Below are positions 52,436-62,105 of a DNA stretch of 64,000 bases, one piece after another. Origin of the DNA: Pseudoxanthomonas sacheonensis (GTDB lineage: Bacteria > Pseudomonadota > Gammaproteobacteria > Xanthomonadales > Xanthomonadaceae); NCBI RefSeq assembly GCF_010093305.1, contig NZ_PDWS01000001.1, positions 390,833 to 454,832 of the forward strand, in the 5' to 3' direction. How positions within the stretch are numbered: the first letter of the stretch is position 1; every line of letters starts with the position of its first letter. Position numbers and translations under genes: made by a program. The notes under the pieces were generated by a model that saw only the letters and a program-made list of their open reading frames with translations, ran no database searches and was not told the origin of the DNA.

Positions 52436-54337
52436 ATGATCACGATCACGCTCCCCGACGGCAGCCGCCGCGAATTCGAAAACCCCGTCACGGTCATGGA
52501 AGTGGCCCAGTCCATCGGCGCCGGCCTGGCCAAAGCCACCGTCGCTGGCGCGGTCGACGGCAAGCTGGTCGATGCCAGCGACCGCATCGACCACGATGCC
52601 TCGCTGCGCATCATCACGCCGAAGGACGAGGAAGGCCTGGAAATCATCCGCCACTCCAGCGCCCACCTGGTCGGCCACGCGGTGAAGCAGCTGTTCCCCG
52701 AGGCCAAGATGGTGATCGGTCCGGTCATCGCCGAAGGCTTCTACTACGACATCTGGAACGAGCGCCCCTTCACCCCCGAGGATATGGCCGCGATCGAACA
52801 GCGCATGCGCGAACTGATCGAGCAGGACTACGACGTGGTCAAGAAGGTCACCCCGCGCGCGGAAGTGATCGAGGTGTTCAAAGCCCGGGGCGAGGATTAC
52901 AAGCTGCGCCTGATCGACGACATGCCCGACGAAACCGCGATGGGCCTGTACTACCACCAGGAATACGTGGACATGTGCCGCGGCCCGCACGTGCCCAACA
53001 CGCGTTTCCTGAAGTCGTTCAAGCTCACGCGCATTTCCGGCGCGTACTGGCGCGGCGACGCCAAGAACGAGCAACTGCAGCGCATCTACGGCACCGCCTG
53101 GGCCGACAAGAAACAGCTCGAGGCCTACATCACCCGGATCGAGGAAGCCGACAAGCGCGACCACCGCAAGATCGCCAAGCAGCAGGAGCTTTTCCACCTG
53201 CAGGAAGAGGCGCCGGGCCTGGTGTTCTGGCATCCCAAGGGCTGGGCCATCTGGCAGGTGGTCGAGCAGTACATGCGCAAGGTCTATCGCGACACCGGCT
53301 ATGGCGAAGTACGTTGCCCGCAGATCCTGGATGTGTCGCTGTGGCAGAAATCGGGCCACTGGGACAATTACCAGGACAACATGTTCTTCACCGAATCGGA
53401 AAAGCGCACCTATGCGCTGAAGCCGATGAACTGCCCCGGACACGTCCAGGTCTTCAACCAGGGTCTGCACAGCTACCGCGACCTGCCGATCCGCTACGGC
53501 GAGTTCGGCGCCTGCCACCGCAACGAGCCCTCCGGCGCACTGCACGGCATCCTGCGCGTGCGCGGTTTCACCCAGGACGACGGCCACATCTTCTGCACCG
53601 AGGACCAGATCGAATCCGAAGTCACCGCTTTCCACCAGCAGGCGCTGGCCGTCTACAAGGCGTTCGGTTTCCAGGAGATCCAGATCAAGATCGCCCTGCG
53701 CCCGGAAGCGCGCCTGGGCGACGATGCCACCTGGGACAAGGCCGAAGGCGCGCTGCGTTCGGCCCTGGCCGTGTGCGGGGTGGAGTGGCAGGAACTGCCG
53801 GGCGAGGGCGCCTTCTACGGCCCCAAGATCGAATACCACCTCAAGGACGCCATCGGCCGCACCTGGCAGCTGGGCACCATGCAGGTCGATTTCATGATGC
53901 CCGAGCGTCTGGGCGCCGAGTACGTGGACGAACATTCCGCGCGCCGGCACCCGGTCATGCTGCACAGGGCCATCGTCGGCTCCATGGAGCGCTTCATCGG
54001 CATTCTGATCGAGCACCACGCCGGGGCCTTCCCGGCCTGGCTGGCCCCCCGCCAGGCCGTAGTCATGAACATCACCGATGCCCAGGCCGATTACGTGGCC
54101 GAAGTCCAAAAAAACCTTGCGAATCAAGGGTTCAGGGTGGTTTCGGATTTGCGGAACGAGAAAATCGGCTATAAGATCCGCGAACACACCCTGCAGCGCG
54201 TGCCGTACCTGCTGGTGGCCGGGGATCGGGAAAAAGAGAACGGGGCCATCGCCGTGCGCACGCGTTCGGGCGAAGATTTAGGCACAATGAGCATCGCGGC
54301 TTTCGTCGAGCGCCTGCGCGCCGAGCAAACCGCGTAA
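52436..54337 (+). CDS. thrS: Threonyl-tRNA synthetase
   Basis: A 633-residue class II synthetase. The TGS domain is at 1-60 ([20 protein letters not shown]). The editing domain follows (about 65-225), with [20 protein letters not shown]. The catalytic core has motif 2 in [20 protein letters not shown] and zinc ligands around [10 protein letters not shown], and motif 3 in the [20 protein letters not shown] stretch. The anticodon-binding domain ends the protein. It begins a translation gene run: infC starts 59 bp downstream. Confidence 0.97.
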   Translation: MITITLPDGSRREFENPVTVMEVAQSIGAGLAKATVAGAVDGKLVDASDRIDHDASLRIITPKDEEGLEIIRHSSAHLVGHAVKQLFPEAKMVIGPVIAEGFYYDIWNERPFTPEDMAAIEQRMRELIEQDYDVVKKVTPRAEVIEVFKARGEDYKLRLIDDMPDETAMGLYYHQEYVDMCRGPHVPNTRFLKSFKLTRISGAYWRGDAKNEQLQRIYGTAWADKKQLEAYITRIEEADKRDHRKIAKQQELFHLQEEAPGLVFWHPKGWAIWQVVEQYMRKVYRDTGYGEVRCPQILDVSLWQKSGHWDNYQDNMFFTESEKRTYALKPMNCPGHVQVFNQGLHSYRDLPIRYGEFGACHRNEPSGALHGILRVRGFTQDDGHIFCTEDQIESEVTAFHQQALAVYKAFGFQEIQIKIALRPEARLGDDATWDKAEGALRSALAVCGVEWQELPGEGAFYGPKIEYHLKDAIGRTWQLGTMQVDFMMPERLGAEYVDEHSARRHPVMLHRAIVGSMERFIGILIEHHAGAFPAWLAPRQAVVMNITDAQADYVAEVQKNLANQGFRVVSDLRNEKIGYKIREHTLQRVPYLLVAGDREKENGAIAVRTRSGEDLGTMSIAAFVERLRAEQTA

Positions 54338-54396
54338 GAAATGTCCCGGTCCCCCTGTGGGGCCGGCATGGATGTATCCCTTGGGAGATTGCAACA

Positions 54397-54921
54397 ATCA
54401 GTACCCCCGACAACAAGCAAAACCGCAAGAATCAGGAGATCCGCGTACCCAGCGTGCGCGTGATCGGCGCAGATGGCGAAATGGTGGGCGTGCTTTCGCG
54501 CGACGCCGCGCTGGCCCTGGCCGAGGAATCCGGTATGGATCTGGTGGAAATCCAGCCCCAGGCCGATCCGCCCGTCTGCCGCATCATGGACTTCGGCAAA
54601 TTCAAGTTCGAAGCCCAGAAAAAGGCCAACGCCGCCAAGAAGAAGCAGAAGCAGGTCGAGATCAAGGAACTCAAGTTCCGGCCGGTCACCGACGAAGGCG
54701 ACTACCAGATCAAGATGCGCAACATCCGCCGCTTCCTGGAAGAAGGCGACAAGGTCAAGATCAACATCCGCTTCCGTGGCCGCGAAATGAGCCACCAGGA
54801 ACTGGGCCGCGAAATGGCCACGCGCATCGAGACCGAACTGGGCGACGACATCGTGATCGAATCGCGCCCGCGCCTGGAAGGCCGGCAGATGGTCATGATG
54901 ATCGCGCCGAAGAAGAAGTGA
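54397..54921 (+). CDS. infC: Translation initiation factor IF-3 with a non-standard ATC start codon
   Basis: A 174-residue factor that binds the 30S subunit and proofreads start codons. The reading frame with IF-3 homology has no ATG, GTG or TTG that gives a full N-domain. An ATC at 54397 follows a GGGAG site at nine-base spacing and yields (M)STPDNKQNRKNQEIRVPSV, the expected N-terminus. A GTG at 54454 would remove 19 residues. Rare starts (AUU in E. coli) let IF-3 limit its own translation. Key motifs are PQADPPVCRIMDFGKFKFEA, KFRPVTDEGDYQIKMRNIRR and the terminal VMMIAPKKK. Confidence 0.94.
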   Translation: MSTPDNKQNRKNQEIRVPSVRVIGADGEMVGVLSRDAALALAEESGMDLVEIQPQADPPVCRIMDFGKFKFEAQKKANAAKKKQKQVEIKELKFRPVTDEGDYQIKMRNIRRFLEEGDKVKINIRFRGREMSHQELGREMATRIETELGDDIVIESRPRLEGRQMVMMIAPKKK

Positions 54922-54929
54922 GGGTTTTT

Positions 54930-54950
54930 CCTTCTCCCGTTGGGAGAAGG
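54930..54950. repeat. CCTTCTCCC hairpin after infC
   Basis: CCTTCTCCC pairs with GGGAGAAGG across GTT, nine bases after infC. An identical stem follows merR at 60211-60231. It could attenuate infC readthrough. Confidence 0.6.
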
Positions 54951-54966
54951 GAAGCAAAACCCTGAT

Positions 54967-54995
54967 TTGCAAGGAATTCCCGCTCCGGGCATAAT
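54967..54995 (+). promoter_or_regulatory. Sigma-70 promoter of rpmI-rplT
   Basis: TTGCAA (54967-54972), 17-bp spacer, CATAAT (54990-54995). It would give a leader of about 180 nt before rpmI. L20 controls this operon through its leader in E. coli; I could not confirm the pseudoknot here. The 263-bp spacer holds no gene. Confidence 0.6.
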
Positions 54996-55184
54996 ATGCG
55001 GCCCGGTCAAACGGGCGGCCGCCTGCAGGGTATGGGGCAGCCACAGGACCTGTCGTTATTTTCGTAATAGATTCAACGACTTACAAGCCGACATTGGGCA
55101 TGGATGGAAAGCGTGGCCGCTTCATGACGAAGCATCCAAGGCCGCCGCCCGGGTCAGTTACAGAAACCAACAAGGATTACCGCA

Positions 55185-55382
55185 ATGCCCAAGATCAAGA
55201 CCCATCGGGCGGCGGCCAAGCGTTTCCGGAAGACCGCTTCCGGCAAATACAAGGCTGGCCACGCCAACAAGAGCCACATCCTCACCAAGAAGTCGACCAA
55301 GCGTAAGCGTGGCCTTCGTGCGACGAACATCGTCCGCGCCGAAGACTCCAAGCGTCTGGATCGTATGCTTCCGTATCTCTGA
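55185..55382 (+). CDS. rpmI: 50S ribosomal protein L35
   Basis: A 65-residue basic ribosomal protein. [20 protein letters not shown] and [20 protein letters not shown] are the family core. It has an AAGGA ribosome-binding site and precedes rplT by 10 bp. Confidence 0.98.
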   Translation: MPKIKTHRAAAKRFRKTASGKYKAGHANKSHILTKKSTKRKRGLRATNIVRAEDSKRLDRMLPYL

Positions 55383-55392
55383 GGACTGAACA

Positions 55393-55752
55393 ATGGCACG
55401 AGTAAAACGTGGTGTTACGGCGCGCCGCCGTCACAAGAAAATCCTGAAGCTCGCCAAGGGCTACTACAACGCCCGCCGCAAGGTCTTCCGCGTCGCCAAC
55501 CAGGCCGTCATCAAGGCCGGTCAGTACGCGTATATCGGCCGCAAGCAGAAGAAGCGCAATTTCCGTTCGCTGTGGATCACCCGCATCAATGCGGCCGCCC
55601 GCATGAACGGCTTGAGCTACAGCCGTTTCATGAACGGCATGCTGAAGGCCGGCATCACCCTGGACCGCAAGGTGCTGGCGGATATCGCCGTGCACGATTC
55701 GGTGGGTTTTGCGGCCTTGGCCGAAAAAGCCAAGAGCGCACTCGCGGCGTAA
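55393..55752 (+). CDS. rplT: 50S ribosomal protein L20
   Basis: A 119-residue rRNA-binding assembly protein ([40 protein letters not shown]). In E. coli it also represses the rpmI-rplT leader. A strong terminator follows. Confidence 0.98.
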   Translation: MARVKRGVTARRRHKKILKLAKGYYNARRKVFRVANQAVIKAGQYAYIGRKQKKRNFRSLWITRINAAARMNGLSYSRFMNGMLKAGITLDRKVLADIAVHDSVGFAALAEKAKSALAA

Positions 55753-55804
55753 GCCGGCGATCTCCACCGTACAAAGCGACACTGGCAATCCATCGCCGAA
55801 CACG

Positions 55805-55841
55805 TGGGGAAGGGCGCAAGTCCTTCCCCATTGTTTTTTCC
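55805..55841 (+). terminator. Terminator of rpmI-rplT
   Basis: TGGGGAAGG, loop GCGCAAGT, CCTTCCCCA, then TTGTTTTTTCC. A 9-bp stem with a T-run, 53 bases after rplT. Confidence 0.88.
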
Positions 55842-55866
55842 GACGTAGTTCCAGATTTTTCTACGC

Positions 55867-56997
<1,131 letters not shown>

Positions 56998-57002
56998 AAA
57001 CC

Positions 57003-57102
57003 GAGAATGGGGAATCGGGAATGGCGAATCGGCAAAGCCGGCCGCTGGCCCCTGATTTTTCCATTCCCTATTCCCCATTCCCTATTCCCCATTCCTTATT
57101 CC
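57003..57102. repeat. Facing heptamer arrays between pheS and pheT
   Basis: GAATGGGGAATCGGGAATGG-type units (57003-57033) face CATTCCCTATTCCCCATTCC-type units (57060-57102). They could pair as a hairpin in the pheST message. Confidence 0.75.
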
Positions 57103-57114
57103 CGGCTCCACCCC

Positions 57115-59535
57115 ATGAAATTTTCCGAAAATTGGCTGCGCAGCCACGTTCCCGTCCACGCCTCGCGCGATGAACTCGCCGCCACGCTGACCGCCATCGG
57201 CCTGGAGGTCGAGGAAGTTACCGTGCTGGGCGCATCGCTGGCCGGCGTGGTGGTGGCGCGTATCGTCGAATGCGCCAAACATCCCGAAGCCGACCGTTTG
57301 CAGGTCTGCAAAGTCGATGCGGGGCAGGGCGAGCTGCTGCAGATCGTCTGCGGCGCGCCGAACGCGCGGCCGGGACTCGTTGCGCCGCTTGCGACGGTCG
57401 GTACGACGGTGGGCGAAATCGTGATCAAGGCGGCCAAGCTGCGCGGCGTGGATTCCAACGGCATGCTGTGCTCGGCCAAAGAGCTGGGCATCGACGCCGA
57501 TGCGTCCGGCTTGCTGGAACTTCCTGGCGACGCGCCGATCGGCGCGCCCATCGCCGAATACCTGTCGCTGCCCGACGCCAGCATCGAGATCAAGCTCACG
57601 CCCAACCGCGCCGATTGTTTCGGTGTGCGCGGCATCGCCTTCGACGTGGCCGCGGCCTGCGGCAGCGAAGTGGTGGCCTTCGATGCCACGCCGATGCCTG
57701 CGCTCATCGACAGCACGCTTGCCGTCGAACTGGACGCCGGGGCCAAGGTTCCGCGTTTCGTCGGGCGCGTGATCGAGGGCCTGGACGCCACCGTCGCCAC
57801 GCCGGTGTGGATGGCCGAACGCCTGCGCCGCAGCGGCGTGCGGCCGATCAGCCTGCTGGTCGACGTGACCCAGTACGTGATGCTGGAACTGGGGCAGCCG
57901 ATGCACGCCTTCGACCGCGACACGCTCGCAGGTCCTGTCGTGGTACGCCCCGCCCGCGAGGGCGAAGAAATCAAGTTGCTGGACGGCCGCACCGTGTCGC
58001 TCAGCGACGATTTCCTGGTCGTCGCCGACAGCAGCGCCGGCGGCAACGGCGGCCGCGCCGTCGCGCTGGGCGGCATCATGGGGGGCTACGACACCCGCGT
58101 GACCGATGCGACGCGCAACGTCTTCCTGGAAGCCGCGCACTGGATCCCTGCCGCGATCATCGGCCGCGGGCGCAAGCTCGGCCTGCACACCGACGCGGGC
58201 CATCGCTTCGAACGCGGCGTGGACCCCGAACTGCCGCGTCAGGCCGTCGAAGTGGCCACGCGCCTGCTGGTGGAGCTGGCCGGCGGTTCGCCTGGCCCGG
58301 TGATCGAAGCGGTACTGCCCGAGCACCTGCCCAAGCCGGCCACCATCGCCCTGCGCCGCGCGCGCATCGCCCGCCTGCTGGGCATCGAGATCGCCGATGC
58401 GGACGTGGAGCGGATCCTGCGGGCGCTGGGCATGCGATCGACCGCCAACGACGCGGGCTGGGACGTATTGCCGCCGAGCCGCCGCTTCGACATCGCCATC
58501 GAAGAAGACCTGATCGAAGAACTGGCCCGCATCCACGGCTACGAGCGCATACCGACCACCTTGCCCGGCGGCGCCACCCGCATCGCCGCACCGACGGAAA
58601 CGCAGCTGGAGGCTTCCAGCGTGCGCCGCCATCTGGTCGCGCGCGATTATCTGGAGACGGTCAACTACGCCTTCGTGGATGCCGCGCTGCTCGAGCGGTG
58701 GGGCGCGACCGAGCGCGCTGTTCCCCTGGCCAATCCGCTCAGCGCCGAACTCGGGGTGATGCGCACGCGTCTGCTGCCGGGGCTGGTCTCGGCGTTGCAG
58801 CGCAACGTCGCGCGGCAAGCCGGGCGGGTACGTTTGTTCGAGTTGGGCAACGTGTTCGAAAGCCGGGAATCGGGAATCGGGAATCGGGAATCGGAAGGAA
58901 GCATAGCTCCCGTTGAAACTCTGCGCATCGCCGCTGCCATTCATGGGGATGCAGGGCCGGAGCAATGGTGCGAGAAGGCGCGCAAGGCCGATTTCCATGA
59001 TCTGAAGGGCGATCTCGATAGCCTGGCCGCAGCCTCCGGTGCGGTGCTGGAATACCGGCCGTCGCAGGCCCCCTTCGGCCACCCGGGCCGCTCGGCCGAT
59101 GTGTTCCGCGACGGCCACCGCATCGGCTGGATCGGCCAGTTGCACCCGCGCCTGCAACGCGCGCTGGACCTGGATGGCGAGGTGGTCGGATTCGAGCTGG
59201 ACATGGCGCCGCTGACCCTGCGCGCATTGCCGAGGGCGGCCGAACTTTCGCGCTTTCCGTCCGTCCGCCGGGATCTAGCGTTCGTCGTCGCCGACGAAGT
59301 GCCGTGGCAGGCCATTGCCGACACCGTGCGCGCCTCGGTAGGGCCGCTGCTGCGGGATCTGGTGCTGTTCGACCGTTACATCGGCGCAGGGGTCGAATCA
59401 GGTCAAAAGAGCTTGGCTATGGGCTTGATTTTGCAGGACAACTCACGCACTCTGACCGACCGCGATGTGGAAGGCGTCGTGTCCGGGGTGGTCGCTGCGA
59501 TAGAGCGCGATCACGGTGCAAGGATCCGCGGATGA
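57115..59535 (+). CDS. pheT: Phenylalanyl-tRNA synthetase beta subunit
   Basis: An 806-residue subunit. Order: tRNA-binding EMAPII-like domain (about 40-150, [20 protein letters not shown]), B3/B4 editing domain (about 210-390), B5 (about 400-480), catalytic-like core and the C-terminal anticodon-binding FDX-ACB domain (about 710-806, [20 protein letters not shown]). The start at 57115 ([13 protein letters not shown]) is certain from homology; the frame upstream is repeat. Residues ~583-595 ([13 protein letters not shown]) are encoded by a GGGAATC array, an insertion not expected in the family. Confidence 0.96.
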   Translation: MKFSENWLRSHVPVHASRDELAATLTAIGLEVEEVTVLGASLAGVVVARIVECAKHPEADRLQVCKVDAGQGELLQIVCGAPNARPGLVAPLATVGTTVGEIVIKAAKLRGVDSNGMLCSAKELGIDADASGLLELPGDAPIGAPIAEYLSLPDASIEIKLTPNRADCFGVRGIAFDVAAACGSEVVAFDATPMPALIDSTLAVELDAGAKVPRFVGRVIEGLDATVATPVWMAERLRRSGVRPISLLVDVTQYVMLELGQPMHAFDRDTLAGPVVVRPAREGEEIKLLDGRTVSLSDDFLVVADSSAGGNGGRAVALGGIMGGYDTRVTDATRNVFLEAAHWIPAAIIGRGRKLGLHTDAGHRFERGVDPELPRQAVEVATRLLVELAGGSPGPVIEAVLPEHLPKPATIALRRARIARLLGIEIADADVERILRALGMRSTANDAGWDVLPPSRRFDIAIEEDLIEELARIHGYERIPTTLPGGATRIAAPTETQLEASSVRRHLVARDYLETVNYAFVDAALLERWGATERAVPLANPLSAELGVMRTRLLPGLVSALQRNVARQAGRVRLFELGNVFESRESGIGNRESEGSIAPVETLRIAAAIHGDAGPEQWCEKARKADFHDLKGDLDSLAAASGAVLEYRPSQAPFGHPGRSADVFRDGHRIGWIGQLHPRLQRALDLDGEVVGFELDMAPLTLRALPRAAELSRFPSVRRDLAFVVADEVPWQAIADTVRASVGPLLRDLVLFDRYIGAGVESGQKSLAMGLILQDNSRTLTDRDVEGVVSGVVAAIERDHGARIRG
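58864..58894 (+). repeat. GGGAATC heptamer array inside pheT
   Basis: Four copies of GGGAATC in a row with flanking partial units. The array keeps the pheT frame and encodes Gly/Asn/Arg/Glu/Ser residues in a surface-like stretch. The same unit flanks pheT at 57003-57102. Confidence 0.9.
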
Positions 59536-59554
59536 CGGGCAAGGGGAACGATAC

Positions 59555-59857
59555 ATGGCACTGACGAAAGCGGAGATGTCCGAACGCCTGTTCGACGAAG
59601 TCGGACTGAACAAGCGCGAGGCGAAGGAATTCGTCGACGCGTACTTCGACGTACTGCGCGAGGCGCTGGAGCAAGGCCGACAGGTCAAGCTTTCCGGCTT
59701 CGGCAACTTCGACCTGCGCCGCAAGAACCAGCGCCCGGGCCGCAATCCCAAGACCGGCGAGGAAATTCCGATTTCCGCGCGCACCGTGGTGACTTTCCGT
59801 CCGGGCCAGAAGCTGAAGGAACGCGTGGAAGCCTACGCCGGAGCCGACCATGCTTGA
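59555..59857 (+). CDS. ihfA: Integration host factor alpha subunit
   Basis: A 100-residue DNA-bending protein of the HU/IHF family, starting [20 protein letters not shown]. The DNA-binding arm is [20 protein letters not shown], with the Pro that intercalates in DNA. Start chosen at 59555 with an AAGGGGA site. It is encoded after pheT, as in E. coli, and overlaps merR by 8 bp. Confidence 0.97.
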   Translation: MALTKAEMSERLFDEVGLNKREAKEFVDAYFDVLREALEQGRQVKLSGFGNFDLRRKNQRPGRNPKTGEEIPISARTVVTFRPGQKLKERVEAYAGADHA

Positions 59858-60206
59858 TCCGGGCAGCAACCGCGAGCTACCGCCGATTCCCGCCAAACGC
59901 TATTTCACCATCGGTGAAGTAAGCGAACTGTGCGACGTGAAGCCCCATGTCCTGCGCTACTGGGAAACCGAGTTCCCAAGCCTGGAGCCGGTCAAGCGCC
60001 GAGGCAACCGCCGCTACTACCAGCGCCACGACGTGCTGATGGTGCGTCAGATCCGCGGCCTGCTGTACGAGCAGGGCTACACCATCGGCGGCGCGCGCCT
60101 GCGCCTGGAAGGCGAGGGCGCCAAGCAGGAATCGGCGCTCAGCAACCAGATCGTCAAGCAGGTGCGCATGGAGCTGGAAGAAATACTGCAGCTGCTGCGT
60201 CGCTGA
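59850..60206 (+). CDS. MerR family transcriptional regulator
   Basis: A 118-residue regulator with a winged helix-turn-helix ([40 protein letters not shown]) and a short C-terminal helix ([16 protein letters not shown]). It lacks an effector-binding domain, as do other MerR proteins found after ihfA. Translation is probably coupled to ihfA. Target unknown. Confidence 0.93.
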   Translation: MLDPGSNRELPPIPAKRYFTIGEVSELCDVKPHVLRYWETEFPSLEPVKRRGNRRYYQRHDVLMVRQIRGLLYEQGYTIGGARLRLEGEGAKQESALSNQIVKQVRMELEEILQLLRR

Positions 60207-60210
60207 TTTT

Positions 60211-60231
60211 CCTTCTCCCGGTGGGAGAAGG
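60211..60231. repeat. CCTTCTCCC hairpin after merR
   Basis: CCTTCTCCC and GGGAGAAGG pair across GGT, four bases after the merR stop; same stem as at 54930. May act as terminator, although it lacks a T-run. Confidence 0.6.
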
Positions 60232-60247
60232 AACAGAGAAATGCGGC

Positions 60248-60253
60248 TATAAT
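60248..60253 (+). promoter_or_regulatory. -10 box of tRNA-Pro
   Basis: A perfect TATAAT 38 bp before the tRNA. No convincing -35. Confidence 0.5.
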
Positions 60254-60291
60254 TGCCGCCCCGCCGCCAAGGCGGGGGATTCGCATCAGTT

Positions 60292-60368
60292 CGGGGCGTA
60301 GCGCAGCCTGGTAGCGCATCTGCCTGGGGGGCAGAGGGTCGTCGGTTCAAATCCGGCCGTCCCGACCA
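60292..60368 (+). tRNA. tRNA-Pro (anticodon GGG)
   Basis: A 77-nt gene with encoded CCA. Acceptor arms CGGGGCG / CGTCCCG (one G-U pair), D-arm TAGCGCAGCCTGGTAGCGC, anticodon loop CTGGGGG and T-arm GTCGGTTCAAATCCGGC. Confidence 0.95.
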
Positions 60369-60390
60369 ACGCGAAAGTACGAAAAAAAGA

Positions 60391-60416
60391 CCCGCATCCC
60401 ATTGCGGGTTTTTTAT
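60391..60416 (+). terminator. Terminator of tRNA-Pro
   Basis: CCCGCA, loop TCCCAT, TGCGGG then TTTTTTA, preceded by AAAAAAAGA that extends the stem. Lies 22 bases after the tRNA. Confidence 0.92.
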
Positions 60417-60434
60417 TGCGCGATACTTCGCCTT

Positions 60435-60905
60435 ATGCATCCGCGCGCGCTCGAACTGATCGGCTCACTGGATTTGTCGCCGCATCCCGAAGGCGGCTAC
60501 TACAAGCGCGTCTACGAATCCAGCAAACAGGTGCTTGCGAACGGCGTGCTTCGGCCCGCCATTACCTCCATCCATTTCCTGCTCACCGAAGGCGTGGGCA
60601 GTCGCTGGCACCGCGTGGATGCCGCGGAGGTGTGGGACTGGCAGGAGGGCGATGCGGTGGAGCTGCTGATGTACGACGCCGATGCCCATGCGCTCAGCCG
60701 CGCGCAACTGGATACCTCCGCACGCGGCGGGCAGTTGCTGCAGGTGGTTCCCGCTGGCATCTGGCAGAGCGCCAGGACCCATGGCGGCTATTCGCTGGTC
60801 AATTGCTCGGTGTCGCCGGGCTTCGTCTGGAGCGGGCTGGAAATGTTGGACGAGTCGAGCGAACTCGCGCATGAGATCCGTGCAGCAGGCGGGTTGGCTT
60901 CGTAG
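60435..60905 (+). CDS. Cupin family protein (DUF985/cupin_5)
   Basis: A 156-residue single-domain cupin. LDLSPHPEGGYYKRVYES and TSIHFLLTEGVGSRWHRVDA and EVWDWQEGDAVELLMYDA are diagnostic for the family, with likely metal-facing His and Glu. VPAGIWQSARTHGGYSLVNC and SVSPGFVWSGLEML complete the barrel. Function of the family is not established; a sugar isomerase or epimerase-like role has been suggested from fold. Starts soon after the tRNA-Pro terminator; the ribosome-binding site is weak. Confidence 0.9.
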   Translation: MHPRALELIGSLDLSPHPEGGYYKRVYESSKQVLANGVLRPAITSIHFLLTEGVGSRWHRVDAAEVWDWQEGDAVELLMYDADAHALSRAQLDTSARGGQLLQVVPAGIWQSARTHGGYSLVNCSVSPGFVWSGLEMLDESSELAHEIRAAGGLAS

Positions 60906-61007
60906 CGTAAGGTTGGCTGAACCAATTCGTGTCGGACCGTCTTCCGGCACTTGAGCGCACTCGACCATTCGCTAGTCTGGCCGCCATCTCCGATGGCGAG
61001 TACTGCG

Positions 61008-62015
61008 ATGCGTTCGATGCTGTGGTGCCTTCTTTTCGTATCCATGCCGCTGCTCGCGCAGGATGTTCCGTTGACGAACTCACAAACTGCGGCCGATCCC
61101 GAGGTTCGGGACATGGATGCGGTCGTCGTGACCGGCGTGCAGCCCGGTCCGGGCATGTGGAAGGTCAGCAAGGGCGATCACGTGCTCTGGATCATGGGTA
61201 CATTGACGCCGCTGCCCAAAGGCATGACCTGGTTGTCGCGCGATGTGGAAACCGTGCTGGCGCAGGCCGATGAAGTGATCGAACCGCCCAGCGCGAACTT
61301 CGATTCGGATGTGGGCATGTTCCGCGGAATGCTGATGATTCCCTCGCTGCTGAAGGCCCGCAAGAACCCCGATGGCAAAACCTTGCGCGAAGTCCTGCCG
61401 CCGCCGATCTATGCCAGGTGGTCCCTGCTCAAGGCGAAATATCTGGGCCGCAATGAGGGCGTGGAGAAGTGGCGTCCGGTGTTCGCGTCGCAGGAGCTTT
61501 ATCAGGCCGCGATCAAGAAATCCGGCTTGACCCAATCAGGGGTGGTGGGCCCGGTGGTGGAAAAGCTGGCGAAGGCGGGCAAGATCAAGCGCACGCCGAC
61601 AGTGGTCAAGGTGACGATAGAAAACCCCAAGCAGGTGATCAAGGAATTCTCGGCGTCGTCGCTGGCCGACATCGATTGCTTCGACAAGACGCTGAAGCGT
61701 CTGGAGTCGGACCTGCCGATCATGTCCGCGCGCGCCAATGCTTGGTCCATCGGTGATATCCAGGCGTTGCGTATGCTTCCGTACGAGGACCAGAACCGCA
61801 GCTGCATGAATGCGTTCCTGGAGACCAGCCTGGCGCAGAAGAGCGGCATGGCCGGCGTGCCGCAACGGGTGGAAGCGATGTGGCTGGCCAAGGCCGAGAC
61901 GGCGCTGGCGAACAACAAGGTGACTTTCTCCACCCTGCCGATTGGAACCCTGCTGAGTTCCAATGGCTATCTGTCCAAGCTGCGCGCCAAGGGTTATCTG
62001 ATCGAAGAACCCTGA
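61008..62015 (+). CDS. TraB/GumN family protein, exported
   Basis: A 335-residue protein with a signal peptide (MRSMLWCLLFVSMPLLAQ). The start at 61008 is preferred for the GGCGAG upstream; 60993 is an alternative. TraB/GumN hallmarks are the opening GMWKVSKGDHVLWIMGTLTP and LPKGMTWLSRDVETVLAQAD, with the conserved His/Glu pairs partly replaced. In Xanthomonas a GumN relative lies by the gum cluster; function is unknown, and a Tiki-like metalloprotease fold has been suggested for the superfamily. The 102-bp spacer upstream holds nothing clear; a REP pair follows. Confidence 0.85.
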   Translation: MRSMLWCLLFVSMPLLAQDVPLTNSQTAADPEVRDMDAVVVTGVQPGPGMWKVSKGDHVLWIMGTLTPLPKGMTWLSRDVETVLAQADEVIEPPSANFDSDVGMFRGMLMIPSLLKARKNPDGKTLREVLPPPIYARWSLLKAKYLGRNEGVEKWRPVFASQELYQAAIKKSGLTQSGVVGPVVEKLAKAGKIKRTPTVVKVTIENPKQVIKEFSASSLADIDCFDKTLKRLESDLPIMSARANAWSIGDIQALRMLPYEDQNRSCMNAFLETSLAQKSGMAGVPQRVEAMWLAKAETALANNKVTFSTLPIGTLLSSNGYLSKLRAKGYLIEEP

Positions 62016-62026
62016 GCGCATCTGCT

Positions 62027-62099
62027 TTGTAGAGCCGAGCTTGCTCGGCTGCTCTTTCCCTGCAGAACAGAAAGCAGCCGAGCAAGCTCGGCTCTACAA
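62027..62099. repeat. Inverted GTAGAGCCGAGC REP pair (SMAG-like)
   Basis: Facing 27-bp perfect arms (about 62027-62053 and 62073-62099) of TTGTAGAGCCGAGCTTGCTC. GTAG-headed palindromes of this type are known in Stenotrophomonas as SMAG elements. It lies between the convergent TraB-family and dxs genes. Confidence 0.9.
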
Positions 62100-62105
62100 A
62101 AAGGG

